Source: Nitratireductor sp. B36 (GTDB taxonomy: Bacteria; Pseudomonadota; Alphaproteobacteria; Rhizobiales; Rhizobiaceae). Taken from it: a DNA stretch of 64,000 nt. The stretch covers positions 434,001-498,000 of the forward strand of contig NZ_JACKZY010000001.1 of assembly GCF_020833685.1 (NCBI RefSeq), written 5' to 3'. Each line of letters begins with the position of its first letter. Position 1 is the first letter of the stretch. The position numbers were made by a program, and so were the translations under genes. The notes beneath the pieces are model-generated. The model saw only the letters and a list, made by a program, of their open reading frames with translations. It was not told the DNA's origin and searched no databases. This document shows positions 25,863 through 33,767 of this stretch, one piece after another.

Positions 25863-26114
25863 ATGGTTCGGAATATGCTTGTCGTTGCGGTAGCGGCCAT
25901 TGCCCTAGCTGGATGCACCACTACAGAACGGGACCTCAGTGTCGGAACGGCCGCAGGAGCAGTTGTAGGTGGACTGGCCGGAGGTGGTCGAGGTGCACTT
26001 ATCGGCGCCGGTGCAGGAGCGCTTGGCGGCCTTCTCGTTCGTAACCTGCGCAATGGCTACTGTGAGTACCGTGGCCGCAACGGTCGGATATACAGGGCTC
26101 GGTGCCGCAGGTAG
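25863..26114 (+). CDS. Glycine-zipper lipoprotein (moron)
   Basis: The 83-residue protein has a signal peptide ending in the lipobox LAGC, then a glycine-zipper stretch (GTAAGAVVGGLAGGGRGALI, continuing GAGAGALGG) and a basic C-terminus with two Cys. The start at ATG 25863 has GAGGA upstream. It is read opposite to the late and early genes on both sides, as lysogen-expressed cargo would be. Such proteins insert in the outer membrane. A role in envelope change or exclusion is inference. Confidence 0.7.
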   Translation: MVRNMLVVAVAAIALAGCTTTERDLSVGTAAGAVVGGLAGGGRGALIGAGAGALGGLLVRNLRNGYCEYRGRNGRIYRARCRR

Positions 26115-26141
26115 ATTGCTGGCAGCAAGCGTTATTGATTG

Positions 26142-26214
26142 TGGTTGCAGGCCGAGGATTTGAACCTCGCAAGCTTGGCTTATGAGACCAAGCGGGGCAC
26201 CAGCCCAGCCTGCC
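26142..26214 (-). tRNA. tRNA-like gene, anticodon CAU, compact D-arm
   Basis: The minus strand folds as a 73-nt cloverleaf including encoded CCA. It has a 6-bp acceptor stem plus a G1/A72-type mismatch, a 5-bp anticodon stem with loop CTCATAA, a 5-nt variable loop, and a perfect T-arm CGAGG-TTCAAAT-CCTCG. The D-arm is odd: 4-bp stem GGGC/GCCC with only four loop bases (TGGT). Anticodon CAU means Met or, if modified, Ile. It may be a reduced phage tRNA or a pseudo-tRNA. Confidence 0.6.
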
Positions 26215-26252
26215 TTGAGAGAATTTTAACCGCGCTGCCCGACCATCCGAGC

Positions 26253-26417
26253 ATGAGGGATAACGTCTACAAATTCCGCACCCTCAAGTGGGGTGATCCC
26301 AAGAAGTTCAAGGTGCTCGCAGAAGACCTTGAGCCGAAACGGCGGCCAATTGCGTTCATCGCCTTGGTCATAGTCGCTGCGATTGCGGCCTTCGGGGCCG
26401 CCTACCTCTATTTCTAA
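26253..26417 (+). CDS. Small protein with C-terminal membrane anchor
   Basis: The 54-residue product starts MRDNVYKFRTLKWGDPKK and ends in a hydrophobic segment (about residues 33-53). No good ribosome binding site is seen at this ATG, so the true start could be elsewhere; an upstream extension would run through the tRNA-like element. It converges with the next minus-strand gene (4-bp overlap of stops). Likely cargo, function unknown. Confidence 0.45.
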   Translation: MRDNVYKFRTLKWGDPKKFKVLAEDLEPKRRPIAFIALVIVAAIAAFGAAYLYF

Positions 26418-27136
26418 GCCGCTTCCTGCTTCCGCTTCTTGGCTTCCCTCTGCCTCCGGCGCTCGTTGCGCCGTTCAGCCCAGGAGAAGTCCGCTGGATC
26501 GTTTGAGAAGTAGCTGGTGAATGCCTCGTCTGAGGCCCATGACGTGACGCCTCTTTCTTCAGCGCGCTCGTCTTCGATGTTGGGCTCAATATGCCCGTTT
26601 TCCGGGGGAACAGGGAACCCCTCACATTCAGGGTTATTGCAATTCTGCACACTCCTGCGAGCCAGATGTGCAAGAATTGATGCCAGAGCGCGATTTTTCC
26701 GCGCCCTCCCCGTCTTCGGCGTGATGTCCTGACCGGCGCACCAGTCCTTGAAGAACAGCCGCTTGTGGTCGGCCATGCAGCGTACCCAGGCGGCGAGCGC
26801 GGCTCTATTGGCCTCGTTGTCGACCAGCGCATACCAGCCCTGCGCCTCTTCGGCCTCCGAGATGTCTCGTGCAGTGTATTCAGTCTTCTCGAAGAACTCC
26901 CGCCGATAGAGCGCATGTGCGTCCTGATCTTCAAGGTGAAGGCGGCAGGCATCGGCCCGAGGATCGCGGCTGCGGCGCTCCCCTCGCCTGTGGCCCCAAT
27001 TCCTCATGTCGTCGTCGGAATGGACGTAAGGGAGCTGCTGGGCGCGCAGCGGGGCCGGTCCCACGCGGTTGCCGACGCTCTCGATCTCTGCCGCCCGGAT
27101 AAGGCGCTCTGCGATCTGAGAAGGAGTCATTTTCAT
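26414..27136 (-). CDS. Phage protein of unknown function at the end of the early block
   Basis: The start at ATG 27136 overlaps the stop before it (ATGA). The product has 240 residues. The middle (WVRCMADHKRLFFKDWCAG then KTGRARKNRALASILAHLAR) is helical and basic, and two Cys near CNNPECEG might bind metal. The C-terminus is very basic. It may act on transcription at the early-late switch, but I do not recognise the family. Confidence 0.6.
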   Translation of the reverse strand: MKMTPSQIAERLIRAAEIESVGNRVGPAPLRAQQLPYVHSDDDMRNWGHRRGERRSRDPRADACRLHLEDQDAHALYRREFFEKTEYTARDISEAEEAQGWYALVDNEANRAALAAWVRCMADHKRLFFKDWCAGQDITPKTGRARKNRALASILAHLARRSVQNCNNPECEGFPVPPENGHIEPNIEDERAEERGVTSWASDEAFTSYFSNDPADFSWAERRNERRRQREAKKRKQEAA

Positions 27137-27426
27137 TCTCCCTGATCCTTGCCTTCTGGTCTTCCGCCAAACCCCTTGACCACCCAGAGAGCTGCCAAAC
27201 CCAACAACAGTGTGATCACGGGCACTGCGACTATGCGAAAAAGCAGTTCTGAATAGTACCGCCAGGGTTCGGCATTTTGAAAAGCACACCACGGGCCAGC
27301 ACCCGTTTCGATACCAACAAACTCAAGCGGACAGGATAGGTCGCTTCCCCAGAGTTGATAGAGCGCCCAAACAACCGAGGAGACAATCCAAAGTCGAAGT
27401 AACCCACTCTTCCAGTTCACCTTCAT
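27133..27426 (-). CDS. Small membrane protein
   Basis: The 97-residue protein has two membrane segments (about residues 9-27 and 62-84) separated by a loop with two Cys. It resembles small membrane proteins common in rhizobial prophages. It overlaps both neighbours by 4 bp. Function unknown. Confidence 0.6.
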   Translation of the reverse strand: MKVNWKSGLLRLWIVSSVVWALYQLWGSDLSCPLEFVGIETGAGPWCAFQNAEPWRYYSELLFRIVAVPVITLLLGLAALWVVKGFGGRPEGKDQGE

Positions 27427-27875
27427 GGCCTCCCAAGTTGTCTACGGTCATCCAGCAGATCCAGTTGATCCGCATGCGGTCCAAGCTTACGGAATATCCG
27501 CTCGTAGACCATCCCACCGAGGGCAAATCGTGTCGGGACAACACTCCTTAGTTCCTGCGCCACAAACTGCAGTTCACCGCCGGGGATCATGTCCCAGGTC
27601 TCAAGCCATGCGCTTGCGTCACGTTCGATGATGCCCTGACAGGCCCTCACCATGTCCGAAACCATCCAGAAGCCCTCCTTATCCAAGAGTAGCTTGTTGT
27701 TGCCGGCCTCGATGATCGTGGTCATCACCATGCGGGCATGCCCGATGCCGTAGCGGTCGATGATGCGTCGAAGGGTGTCCGGCGCACGGGTCTGGCCGAC
27801 CTCCGGGTATCTGGTACCGGGGATGATCTCGACGTTGAATTCCCGGCAGAGCTCTATGACGCGCGGATCGATCAT
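27423..27875 (-). CDS. Conserved-looking phage protein, unknown function
   Basis: The 150-residue product starts at ATG 27875, overlapping the preceding stop. A central segment (HARMVMTTIIEAGNNKLLLD) looks conserved and helical. No catalytic motif is seen. It belongs to the DnaB replication operon by overlap. Confidence 0.6.
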   Translation of the reverse strand: MIDPRVIELCREFNVEIIPGTRYPEVGQTRAPDTLRRIIDRYGIGHARMVMTTIIEAGNNKLLLDKEGFWMVSDMVRACQGIIERDASAWLETWDMIPGGELQFVAQELRSVVPTRFALGGMVYERIFRKLGPHADQLDLLDDRRQLGRP

Positions 27876-28144
27876 GCCTTGACCACCTCCACAGGCCGCT
27901 TTCCGGCTCGAAACAGCTTTCCGGCTTCCCAACGGTGCTCCGCCTTGGCGCGCTCGCTGGTGTAGTTGCCGTTCATGTAGGCTATCAGGGCAGCATGAGC
28001 ACCCTCCCTCGCCTCTCTGGCATTCCGGAATGGCTTGATCTCGCCATTCTCCATCACGGGCTTGTAGGCGCCGTGTTCGCCGGCTCGGAATTCACCGATC
28101 CAGATAAAGCCATTGTGCCGGGCGCGGGCGTCGAAAGCGTTCAA
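27872..28144 (-). CDS. Small phage protein, unknown function
   Basis: The 90-residue protein (starts MNAFDARARHNGFIWIGEF) is coupled to the helicase gene by ATGA and to the next gene likewise. The C-terminal part is basic. No family recognised. Confidence 0.55.
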   Translation of the reverse strand: MNAFDARARHNGFIWIGEFRAGEHGAYKPVMENGEIKPFRNAREAREGAHAALIAYMNGNYTSERAKAEHRWEAGKLFRAGKRPVEVVKA

Positions 28145-29568
28145 AGCATTGCCTCCTGAAGCTCTGCATCGTTTTGCCGTTCCGATTTGTAGCGAGTGAA
28201 CCGCGCTTCGAAGATCAGGTTATTCTTCACCGCGGCATTCCCGAAGCGAACCTTGATCGCGCCGATCTGGGCAATGTCCTCACCCTCGATTACCGCGGAC
28301 GGGAAAGCTTTGTGAATCTTCTTCCAGTCAGAGTCCGACGCGGCGACGGCTTTCCGCTCCTCTAGGAATTTGATGTAGCGATAGACATAAAAGATCGCAT
28401 CATAGGCCTGCTTGGCCGGATCGCCGCCAAACAGATCGGCCGAGATAGGCCGTGGATTGTCCCGCTTCATGCCGTAGCTGTTGCGCTGGTTCAGAACGAG
28501 CCATGCCGCGCCGGTTTGCTCCGCGCCGGCCTTGAAGACCTTGTTGATATCCTTGGCCTTTGTGCCCTCATCCGAGAGCCGCTCCTGTGGCGTCACGGCT
28601 CCAATGTGGTCAACCACCACCAGCGGGACATTCCCGTTGCCGTAGCGCTTCACGAATGAGCGGGCAAAGGAAAGCAGTTGGGGCGCGGTCTGGTCCGTGC
28701 ATTTGACGACCTCGAAAGGCTGCCGGTCGATCCAGGTGGCAAAGTCGACCACCTTTCTCATTTCCTTCTCGGACACATCGCCGGCCCGTTGGCGCCGCGC
28801 TTCGATGTCGTGCTCCTGTGCGATCATCTGCCGGATGCACTGCTCACCCGACTGATCGTAGCTCATGAACAGGACCGGGTGCCCGCGTTTCAGGGCATGC
28901 GTGATCATCTGGAGCGTGAGGCTTGTCTTGCCTTCTCCTGAGCTGGAAAGCAGCCCGTAGAGGTTCCCGGCCTCGAAACAGGGTTCGGAGATAACTTCTG
29001 CGATTTCATCCAGGCAGATCGGAACGCCCGCGATGCTCTTGCGCTGTTGGGCGGCGGTCATGGCTTCCAGGTACTGGTGTCCAAGATTACCCGAACCACC
29101 ACCGATGTGGTCGCCACGAAGCTTGGCAAGATGATCCTCCAGCGCCGCGGAGGCTGAAAAAGGATCCACATCAGGAGACCGTGCATAAACGCCAGCAATG
29201 GTTTCCTCGCAGCCGGCGATGATCTGGCGATCGATCCAGTGGTGCAGGACACCAAGGGCATAATCGCGGGCCTGAACCGGTGCCACGGCCTCCACGGCAA
29301 GCCGAACCAGGTATTCCCCCAGTGTGATCTCGCCGACGCGCTCGCCCTCAGGCAGGTAGCTCTTGACGGTCTTCGGATCGGCCTTCCGCCCGACAGAGAC
29401 CATTTTGCCGATCACCTCAAACACCTTGCCATGCAGAGGCTCGAAGAAGTGGTGAGGCTGGATCACCTTGGATACGAGGTCAAAGCAGTTGTTGTTGACC
29501 AGCACCGCGCCAAGGATGGCTTGCTCGAGCTCGATGTTGTGAGGGAGTGGCTTCTGGATATCGGTCAT
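28141..29568 (-). CDS. Replicative DNA helicase (DnaB type)
   Basis: The 475-residue DnaB-like helicase has an N-terminal primase-interaction domain (starts after NIELEQAILGAVLVNNNCFD), a linker near residue 155 and a RecA-like ATPase with Walker A SSSGEGKTS around 208-216. It opens the phage replication fork. No separate phage primase is visible, so host DnaG is probably used. Confidence 0.92.
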   Translation of the reverse strand: MTDIQKPLPHNIELEQAILGAVLVNNNCFDLVSKVIQPHHFFEPLHGKVFEVIGKMVSVGRKADPKTVKSYLPEGERVGEITLGEYLVRLAVEAVAPVQARDYALGVLHHWIDRQIIAGCEETIAGVYARSPDVDPFSASAALEDHLAKLRGDHIGGGSGNLGHQYLEAMTAAQQRKSIAGVPICLDEIAEVISEPCFEAGNLYGLLSSSGEGKTSLTLQMITHALKRGHPVLFMSYDQSGEQCIRQMIAQEHDIEARRQRAGDVSEKEMRKVVDFATWIDRQPFEVVKCTDQTAPQLLSFARSFVKRYGNGNVPLVVVDHIGAVTPQERLSDEGTKAKDINKVFKAGAEQTGAAWLVLNQRNSYGMKRDNPRPISADLFGGDPAKQAYDAIFYVYRYIKFLEERKAVAASDSDWKKIHKAFPSAVIEGEDIAQIGAIKVRFGNAAVKNNLIFEARFTRYKSERQNDAELQEAML

Positions 29569-30137
29569 GCTGCGGCTCCTGTCCGGCGCGCCTGAACGAT
29601 CTTGAACGTCTGGCAGGACGGTCCAGCGAACGCCAATCCAACCGCGTCTGCCTGATCGTCATTGGTGACAGTGATGCGAAGCTGCCGGCATCGATCCCGC
29701 GCCGCCTTCTTCCAGTCCTTCCGGCTCCAGCCCGGCCGCCGTCCAAATCCAAGGAACTGCTTGCGCCAAGTTTCCGGCGCAACGATCTCGAACGGGATCT
29801 GATAGGCCCGAACGATGGCTGAGGCTGCGCCCGTAAGCTGGTTCAGGAGGAGTGCCGTCCCGGCGTTGATCGTCATCTCTTCATGCTCGCCGGCGAAGTC
29901 GTTTGTTTTCTTCCGATGCTGCATGACGTTTCGTGCCGGACGCTCGATCACCACGAAATCCGGGCGGGTTTGCTTCACCATCTTGATGATGCGTTGGCCC
30001 ATCTCGCCGGCGCGAACCTCGTAGCATTCACCGTCGATCTTGAACGATCCGGGCCTTACAGCTGACAGAGATGCATCTGTGTCGTACCAGGCGAAGCCAG
30101 TCGTCGTGGCGATATCCAGTCCGAGAATGAGTGCCAT
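29565..30137 (-). CDS. RuvC-like Holliday junction resolvase
   Basis: The 190-residue RNase H-fold nuclease has Asp in LGLDIATTTG (D8), Glu in VVIERP (E65), and Asp residues in TNDDQADAVGLA (D160, D163), the acidic set used for metal-dependent cleavage. It probably resolves recombination and replication intermediates before packaging. Coupled to dnaB by ATGA. Confidence 0.85.
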   Translation of the reverse strand: MALILGLDIATTTGFAWYDTDASLSAVRPGSFKIDGECYEVRAGEMGQRIIKMVKQTRPDFVVIERPARNVMQHRKKTNDFAGEHEEMTINAGTALLLNQLTGAASAIVRAYQIPFEIVAPETWRKQFLGFGRRPGWSRKDWKKAARDRCRQLRITVTNDDQADAVGLAFAGPSCQTFKIVQARRTGAAA

Positions 30138-30710
30138 CTACGCTGCCTCCCCAAATTTGCCTGCTTCATCGCCCCAGACTGTCCAGCCCGGCCGGTTGGT
30201 GCGGCTGAAAAGCTCGATCCGGCGCGCGCGGGGCATCAACTGCTCGGCAGCCCGGTAAGCTTCTTCCGGTTTGCGGGAATGCTCTCTGGCCTGCCCCATG
30301 ATCAGCGACCGGACGGACTTGGTGGTCTTTGGCTCACCCCTCGTTCCGATCAGAACGGGTTCGTGTGCGCTGCGGAAGATGTAGCCGGTGCCGAAGGCGA
30401 GTTTGCCGTTGACCGTCGTCTTGCCCCACGCCCCGGCAGTCTTAAAGGTGAAGCCCCAGGCATTCAGGACATCGAGCGCCTGCGGCAGCATTGGATTGGT
30501 GGCCCAGAGCCACAGGAGCGCGTCTGGTGCGGCCAAATCGAGAACCGGCAGCGCTTTGATCTCGTCAAGGCTCTGGCACCGGTACTGCGCCTGCGCAGAC
30601 TTGCCCTCGCCCTTCTCCGAACGAAGCTCGAATGACCAAGCAGGGTCTGCCATAATTAGATCGAAGGAATGCGGGTTGATGTCGCCAAATGGCCAGTCGA
30701 ACAATCGCAT
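30138..30710 (-). CDS. MT-A70 family adenine methyltransferase
   Basis: From the likely start at ATG 30710 (TGATG coupling with the gene before it) the protein has 190 residues. It has the MT-A70 active motif as DPAW at 22-25 (usual form DPPW) and later segments LLWLWATNPMLPQAL and RSAHEPVLIGTRG. It should methylate adenine N6 in DNA. It may protect phage DNA from host restriction. The Pro-to-Ala change in the motif is unusual but does not exclude activity. Confidence 0.85.
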   Translation of the reverse strand: MRLFDWPFGDINPHSFDLIMADPAWSFELRSEKGEGKSAQAQYRCQSLDEIKALPVLDLAAPDALLWLWATNPMLPQALDVLNAWGFTFKTAGAWGKTTVNGKLAFGTGYIFRSAHEPVLIGTRGEPKTTKSVRSLIMGQAREHSRKPEEAYRAAEQLMPRARRIELFSRTNRPGWTVWGDEAGKFGEAA

Positions 30711-30802
30711 CACTCCCCTCCCCACATAGCCGCGCCAAGGATGAGAATGCCCGCAATGGCGATGGCCCAGTTGATGATCAGAAAACGGGTGCGCTCGGTC
30801 AT
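30710..30802 (-). CDS. 30-residue membrane peptide upstream of the methyltransferase
   Basis: A short ORF (starts MTERTRFLIINWAIAIAGIL) has AAGGAAG upstream and is coupled to the methyltransferase by TGATG. It forms a single membrane segment. Too short for family assignment, but signals at both ends support it. Confidence 0.5.
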   Translation of the reverse strand: MTERTRFLIINWAIAIAGILILGAAMWGGE

Positions 30803-30876
30803 GCTGCGGCTTCCTTTAACGAAGAAGAAGGCAGGTTTTGCTTTGCTGCGATGAAGACAGATCGGGAGGGAGCCAT

Positions 30877-31692
30877 ATGACCTGGGGATATGAGGCTGGA
30901 CGCGTCTATAATCGAACCAACGACATTCATGGACGGTTCAAGGGCGAAGGCAGCCGGCAAAGCGGGATCATCACGTTCGCTACTCATCCAGTCGTAGTGA
31001 TAATCTCTGGAAAAACCGGCATCGCACACGGATATGCCGATCGATGGCGAACAGATGGAGCATTCGAGTACTTTGGTGCAGGCCAGATCGGTGACATGGT
31101 CATGTTGCGCGGCAACAGGGCCATTGCTGACCATTCCGCTGACGGAAAAAGCCTTCTGCTCTTCTTCGACACCGGAAATGGTCTTCGCTTCCATGGCGAG
31201 ATGGTATGCGAAGGATACCATATTGAACGCGCGCCCGATCAGAACGGAGACAAACGCGATGCAATCGTGTTTGAACTTCGCGACCTGGAGGCGGTTGCCA
31301 TAAAAGCAGTGGACGCGGACCTTCCGACCGATGTTTCCCTGGATGAGCTGCGAAAGCGCGCGTTGGCAGCAGTGGAGACCCCGACTTCGACGAGCGAATC
31401 CAAAGCCCGCACCGTCTATCAGCGCAGCCGCGATGTCAGAGCCTACGTTTTGGCTCGTGCGAATGGTGTTTGCGAAGGTTGTGAAAAAGAGGCGCCGTTT
31501 ATCCGGGTTGACGGGACACCCTACCTGGAACCGCACCATCTGCGACGTATCAGCGATGGTGGACCTGATGATCCGCGGTTCGTCATTGGGATATGCCCGA
31601 ACTGCCACCGCCAGGTGCATCACGGCATCGACGGGGTCGAATACAACACCGCACTGCTCAAAAAGATGAAATCGATCGAACCGACAACTTGA
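30877..31692 (+). CDS. McrA-like HNH endonuclease (moron)
   Basis: The 271-residue protein starts at ATG 30877 with GGGAGG upstream. The N-terminal domain (about residues 1-135; WRTDGAFEYFGAGQIGDM) matches the recognition domain common in McrA-like/modification-dependent HNH restriction enzymes. The C-terminal HNH has Cys199, Cys202, His220-His221, Cys240, Cys243 and His244/His248, which would bind metal and cut DNA. It is read opposite to the operon on both sides. Likely a defence cargo against modified DNA; target specificity unknown. Confidence 0.8.
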   Translation: MTWGYEAGRVYNRTNDIHGRFKGEGSRQSGIITFATHPVVVIISGKTGIAHGYADRWRTDGAFEYFGAGQIGDMVMLRGNRAIADHSADGKSLLLFFDTGNGLRFHGEMVCEGYHIERAPDQNGDKRDAIVFELRDLEAVAIKAVDADLPTDVSLDELRKRALAAVETPTSTSESKARTVYQRSRDVRAYVLARANGVCEGCEKEAPFIRVDGTPYLEPHHLRRISDGGPDDPRFVIGICPNCHRQVHHGIDGVEYNTALLKKMKSIEPTT

Positions 31693-31735
31693 TTTGCGGC
31701 GATGCATCGGAACCTCCAAGGAACGAGTTGAGCGG

Positions 31736-32245
31736 CTAAGCGGCCGCTTCGGGCTCTTCGTCGGGAAACTCGGGATCGCCCTCATTCAGGACGTGCGACA
31801 GATCCTTGTTGGCGAATGCGTGCCCGTCATTCAGGCCGCGCTGCCACTCCTGCCCTGCCTTGCTGTCGGCGCCATATGGGTTCGTCGCATCCTTGCGAAG
31901 CTTGCCGGCCGCAAGGCCTTCCTCGTATGCGCGCTCTTCAATGGGAGTGCGGTCCTCGTCGAACATGTCAAACTGGCGGGCAAGACCGTGGCCGAACATG
32001 CGAGCAATGCGCAGGCGGCGCTTCATCGTAGCGACGATCTCACCAGCGTCCTTATCCTCGAGCTCCTTTGCCCACTTCACGTCGGCTTTTGTGAAACCCA
32101 GGTTCTTGATCCGGTCGTAGATGCCGGCCATCTCGCCTTTGAGACCGGCCATGTCGGAGTCGTGCTCCTTGATCTGCCGGAAGGCATTTAGGAACTGCTG
32201 TTCCTCAAACTGCTCGCGTTCGGAGTTGTGTCCTATTTCAGTCAT
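31736..32245 (-). CDS. GapR-like coiled coil joined to ribosome-modulation-factor-like domain
   Basis: The 169-residue protein begins TEIGHNSER, a start shared by many small alphaproteobacterial DNA-binding proteins. A charged helical region (10-95; IYDRIKNLGFTKADVKWAKE) recalls GapR (DUF2312). Residues 107-145 (AYEEGLAAGKLRKDATNPY, then WQRGLNDGHAF) match the Rmf pattern of Gly-Asn-Pro-Tyr and Trp-Gly repeats. It may bind nucleic acid or ribosomes. Both domain calls rest on motif memory. Confidence 0.65.
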   Translation of the reverse strand: MTEIGHNSEREQFEEQQFLNAFRQIKEHDSDMAGLKGEMAGIYDRIKNLGFTKADVKWAKELEDKDAGEIVATMKRRLRIARMFGHGLARQFDMFDEDRTPIEERAYEEGLAAGKLRKDATNPYGADSKAGQEWQRGLNDGHAFANKDLSHVLNEGDPEFPDEEPEAAA

Positions 32246-32610
32246 AGCTGGTCCCTTTCCGCGCTTTGCGGCGGCGTCTGATTGCCTTCCAGAGCCGCTT
32301 GATCCCGCGACATAGCCGCATTGCTTTCCTCGATTGATTGGGCTTCCCGCTCGATGCGGTCGGCGGTGTTTTCGATCAGTGCGCAAAGGTGGCCGTAGGT
32401 GTTTCGAAGCCCGCGATAGACGTCAGCGTTCATCGATTTCATCTCATGCCAGCGCTTCCACACACGTTCGGCTTGAGCCGGTGTAATCCCGGCTTTTCTT
32501 GCCGCCCTGTCACGCGCCGCGGTCTGAGTGTCACCCCAGCCGCGATACTCTTGTCTCGTTGCAGCGTTCAGCATCCGGAACGCCTCCTGAGCAGCCATAC
32601 TCGTACTCAT
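32242..32610 (-). CDS. Small early phage protein
   Basis: The start at ATG 32610 is fixed by the ATGA overlap with the gene before it; a longer in-frame form is possible. The 122-residue product has a basic helix-rich centre (AARDRAARKAGITPAQAERV) and may bind DNA. No family recognised. Confidence 0.55.
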   Translation of the reverse strand: MSTSMAAQEAFRMLNAATRQEYRGWGDTQTAARDRAARKAGITPAQAERVWKRWHEMKSMNADVYRGLRNTYGHLCALIENTADRIEREAQSIEESNAAMSRDQAALEGNQTPPQSAERDQL

Positions 32611-32819
32611 TGGCTCGTCCTCAATGGGTGCGGATCCGCACCGTTTCGGGTCACACATGACCTCTCTCCGTCGCTACATTCACACTCGTAGCAACGGGGA
32701 TTTCCGGGCCTGTAGGGCTCGATCTCGAAAGGAAGGAAAGGAACGACGAATGAGCAGGACGACGCGCAAACATCAGCCTGGTCAGCTCGATTTGTTCCCT
32801 GAAACATTGCGGAGGTCAT
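32607..32819 (-). CDS. Small Cys-rich early phage protein
   Basis: The 70-residue product begins MTSAMFQGTNRADQ and has six Cys, with CYECECSDGERSC in the C-terminal half, which might bind zinc. ATGA overlaps on both sides fix its ends. No family recognised. Confidence 0.5.
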   Translation of the reverse strand: MTSAMFQGTNRADQADVCASSCSFVVPFLPFEIEPYRPGNPRCYECECSDGERSCVTRNGADPHPLRTSQ

Positions 32820-32983
32820 TTGCGCCTCCGCTGAAACGGGCTCATGGCAATGGCGGCTGCAACCGCCAGAGGCCAGACAACGCAAACTGCCCATTCACGG
32901 AGGCCCGCGGGCGCTTCCCGCTTTACGGCAGCAATCGCGCCTATGACGCCCAGCCCGTATAGGGTGATAGCGAGGATCGTCAT
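32816..32983 (-). CDS. 55-residue membrane protein
   Basis: The ORF starts MTILAITLYGLGVIGAIAAV and has two hydrophobic segments (about 2-20 and 33-47), ending in a basic tail. ATGA overlaps join it to both neighbours. Small early membrane proteins like this are common in phages; function unknown. Confidence 0.55.
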   Translation of the reverse strand: MTILAITLYGLGVIGAIAAVKREAPAGLREWAVCVVWPLAVAAAIAMSPFQRRRK

Positions 32984-33177
32984 GCTGAGCTCTCCAGAAC
33001 CGGAACTCTGGCATTCCTTAGAACGCGCTCAACCTCACAGGGAGCGCAGGGCTTGCCGGTCACATTCCGGACGGTCTTCGCAATTTGAGGAAGAGACTGA
33101 CCGCGCCGCGCTGCCGCAAGCATCAGGTCGGTGTCGGCAACGGTCCACTTGAAGTTCCACAAAGGGCGCTGGGTCAT
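32980..33177 (-). CDS. Small DNA-binding-like early protein
   Basis: The 65-residue protein has a segment (MLAAARRGQSLPQIAKTV) that looks like a helix-turn-helix. The ends overlap both neighbours by 4 bp. May be a small regulator. No named family. Confidence 0.5.
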   Translation of the reverse strand: MTQRPLWNFKWTVADTDLMLAAARRGQSLPQIAKTVRNVTGKPCAPCEVERVLRNARVPVLESSA

Positions 33178-33767
33178 GCCGCCTCCGAAAGGATCGGCGC
33201 CAAGCCTTCGGCGGTGCGGAACTCATCAACCAGTTCCAGCACCTGCCGCCATGCAACGACCTTGGGGCGCCCGCGCCCGTTGCTGATGCTGTACTTGGCC
33301 CTCTGGAAATTCAGCCGATAGCCCCATTCCTCCAGGTAGGCCTTGATCGAGAGGTAATCCGTGTTGGCGCCTCTCTCGAACCTGCGAGGCTCGCCATGCT
33401 TTGCCTTCCAGTCTGCAATCATTTCCTCGAGCGAGTGCGCCGGCCGGACTTCACCACTGCGATTTTCCAATTTGTCATCGAGAGGACGCGAGATGCCGGC
33501 CGGCTGGCCCTTGGATACCGTCTCGCACCCGAAGATCGTGCTGGAAGCCGAAGCCCCGCCACACCCAAGGGTTTTTGTGAATTCGTTGGCGGCTTGCAGC
33601 GATTTGCGGTGATGGCTAACGCCTTCGGCGTCCCGGCCTCTGACGGAAATTCCGGTCCCGCCAAATTTTTGCGCCCGCAGAGCATCGCTGCTTGTTGTGC
33701 TCGGTATGCCGCCGGATACCGCCGAAGTGCGCGGGCCGGGGAAATTCGTGTCATTGCCGCTCGTCAT
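33174..33767 (-). CDS. Early phage protein with disordered N-terminus
   Basis: The 197-residue protein has a Ser/Gly-rich, probably disordered N-terminal half (to about 105) and an ordered C-terminal part (SLEEMIADWKAKHGEPRRF, then AYLEEWGYRLNFQRAKYS) that looks like a winged or helical DNA-binding domain. The true start could be internal, as the N-terminal half looks less constrained. Function unknown. Confidence 0.5.
   Translation of the reverse strand: MTSGNDTNFPGPRTSAVSGGIPSTTSSDALRAQKFGGTGISVRGRDAEGVSHHRKSLQAANEFTKTLGCGGASASSTIFGCETVSKGQPAGISRPLDDKLENRSGEVRPAHSLEEMIADWKAKHGEPRRFERGANTDYLSIKAYLEEWGYRLNFQRAKYSISNGRGRPKVVAWRQVLELVDEFRTAEGLAPILSEAA

Noticed and set aside
28188-28194. Further TGTAGCG half-site as a fifth repressor operator
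   Set aside because: It is a single half-site within the DnaB coding sequence with no second arm and no promoter nearby.
30799-31785. Minus-strand frame of 328 codons over the HNH gene
   Set aside because: The plus-strand frame holds a clear HNH enzyme with ribosome binding site; the antisense product has no recognisable motif.
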